From Candidatus Rokuibacteriota bacterium (GTDB lineage: Bacteria; Methylomirabilota; Methylomirabilia; Rokubacteriales; CSP1-6), in the NCBI GenBank assembly GCA_003221615.1, contig QHSQ01000164.1:1-41135 (forward strand): a stretch of 41,135 nucleotides of DNA. The letters are read 5' to 3'. The translations under genes were made by a program, and so were the position numbers. The notes beneath the pieces were generated by a model. It was given only the letters and a program-made list of their open reading frames with translations. It searched no databases and had not been told where the DNA came from. Position 1 is the first letter of the stretch, and every line of letters starts with the position of its first letter. This document shows, one piece after another, positions 41,105 to 41,135 of this stretch.

Positions 41105-41135
41105 ACCTTGTCGGCCGACCGCGCGCCCAGCAGGC
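41101..41135 (-). CDS. livH: C-terminal codons of a probable LivH permease (partial)
   Basis: Reading from the window edge, the last codons LLGARSADKV then stop overlap the livM-livG ATG by ATGA. LivH permeases commonly end with a GLxGR...EKV-like tail, and livH normally precedes livM. Only ten residues are visible, so this is inferred from context. Confidence 0.5.
   Translation of the reverse strand, partial: LLGARSADKV

Overview
The window is a strongly GC-rich, gene-dense bacterial segment with GTG and TTG starts beside ATG, many 1-8 nt gene overlaps and good Shine-Dalgarno sites. The cargo is typical of large soil heterotroph genomes: several amidohydrolases, VOC proteins, Gfo/Idh/MocA oxidoreductases, NitT/TauT-type and Liv-type ABC transporters, a GMC oxidoreductase and TauD. 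Two lipoproteins with lipoboxes, one of them Pal-like, point to a Gram-negative envelope. A Candidatus Rokubacteria/Methylomirabilota-like or deltaproteobacterial soil lineage fits, but this is inference; no rRNA, tRNA or taxonomic marker is present.

Layout. (1) 1-6150: possible gene end, GMC oxidoreductase (-), alpha/beta hydrolase (+), two-domain VOC protein (-), then an amidohydrolase and asparaginase-family pair coupled by ATGA (+). (2) 6235-8517: lytic transglycosylase (+), Pal-like lipoprotein (-) with a clear terminator, periplasmic histidine phosphatase (+). (3) 8547-13039, minus strand: Zn alcohol dehydrogenase, ACMSD-like amidohydrolase, an FMN alpha-hydroxyacid dehydrogenase that loses family similarity at its C-terminus, and a MetE-like enzyme starting exactly there. 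(4) 13134-20021, plus strand: TauD-like dioxygenase, an unrecognised His-rich protein, a ThuA-like/Gfo-Idh-MocA fusion, a second Gfo/Idh/MocA protein, a glycosyltransferase lacking part of its N-terminal domain, and an NlpC/P60 lipoprotein. (5) 20068-25371: VOC protein, alpha/beta hydrolase coupled to an S51-like protein carrying a cysteinyl-tRNA-synthetase-like C-terminus, D-aminoacylase-family hydrolase, and a small zinc-ribbon protein. (6) 25530-38358: TPR protein, SMP-30 lactonase and MTAP-like phosphorylase on the minus strand, divergent from a nine-gene plus-strand array (ABC importer, FAD oxidoreductase, ComB-like phosphatase, uridine-phosphorylase-like protein, aminohydrolase, proline-racemase-like protein, DadA-like dehydrogenase). 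(7) 38455-41135, minus strand: livF, a livM-livG fusion, and the last codons of a probable livH.

The array in region 6 is the best candidate for an undescribed system. It reads as import followed by breakdown of a small nitrogenous, perhaps nucleoside-like compound, ending in a racemase/D-amino acid dehydrogenase pair like that used for hydroxyproline. It has four ~12-bp repeats before its first gene and a 10-bp direct repeat before the racemase. The substrate cannot be read from sequence.

Other notable points are catalytic-motif departures (Lys in a hydrolase nucleophile elbow, Ala for the substrate-binding Asp of an asparaginase), domain fusions, two apparently truncated enzymes, and a paired-hairpin element found twice at the 3' ends of minus-strand genes. 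No CRISPR array, insertion sequence, phage gene or RNA gene was seen. No gene-free stretch exceeds 300 bases; the longest, 24576-24819 and 7714-7953, hold a hairpin and a divergent promoter region respectively.
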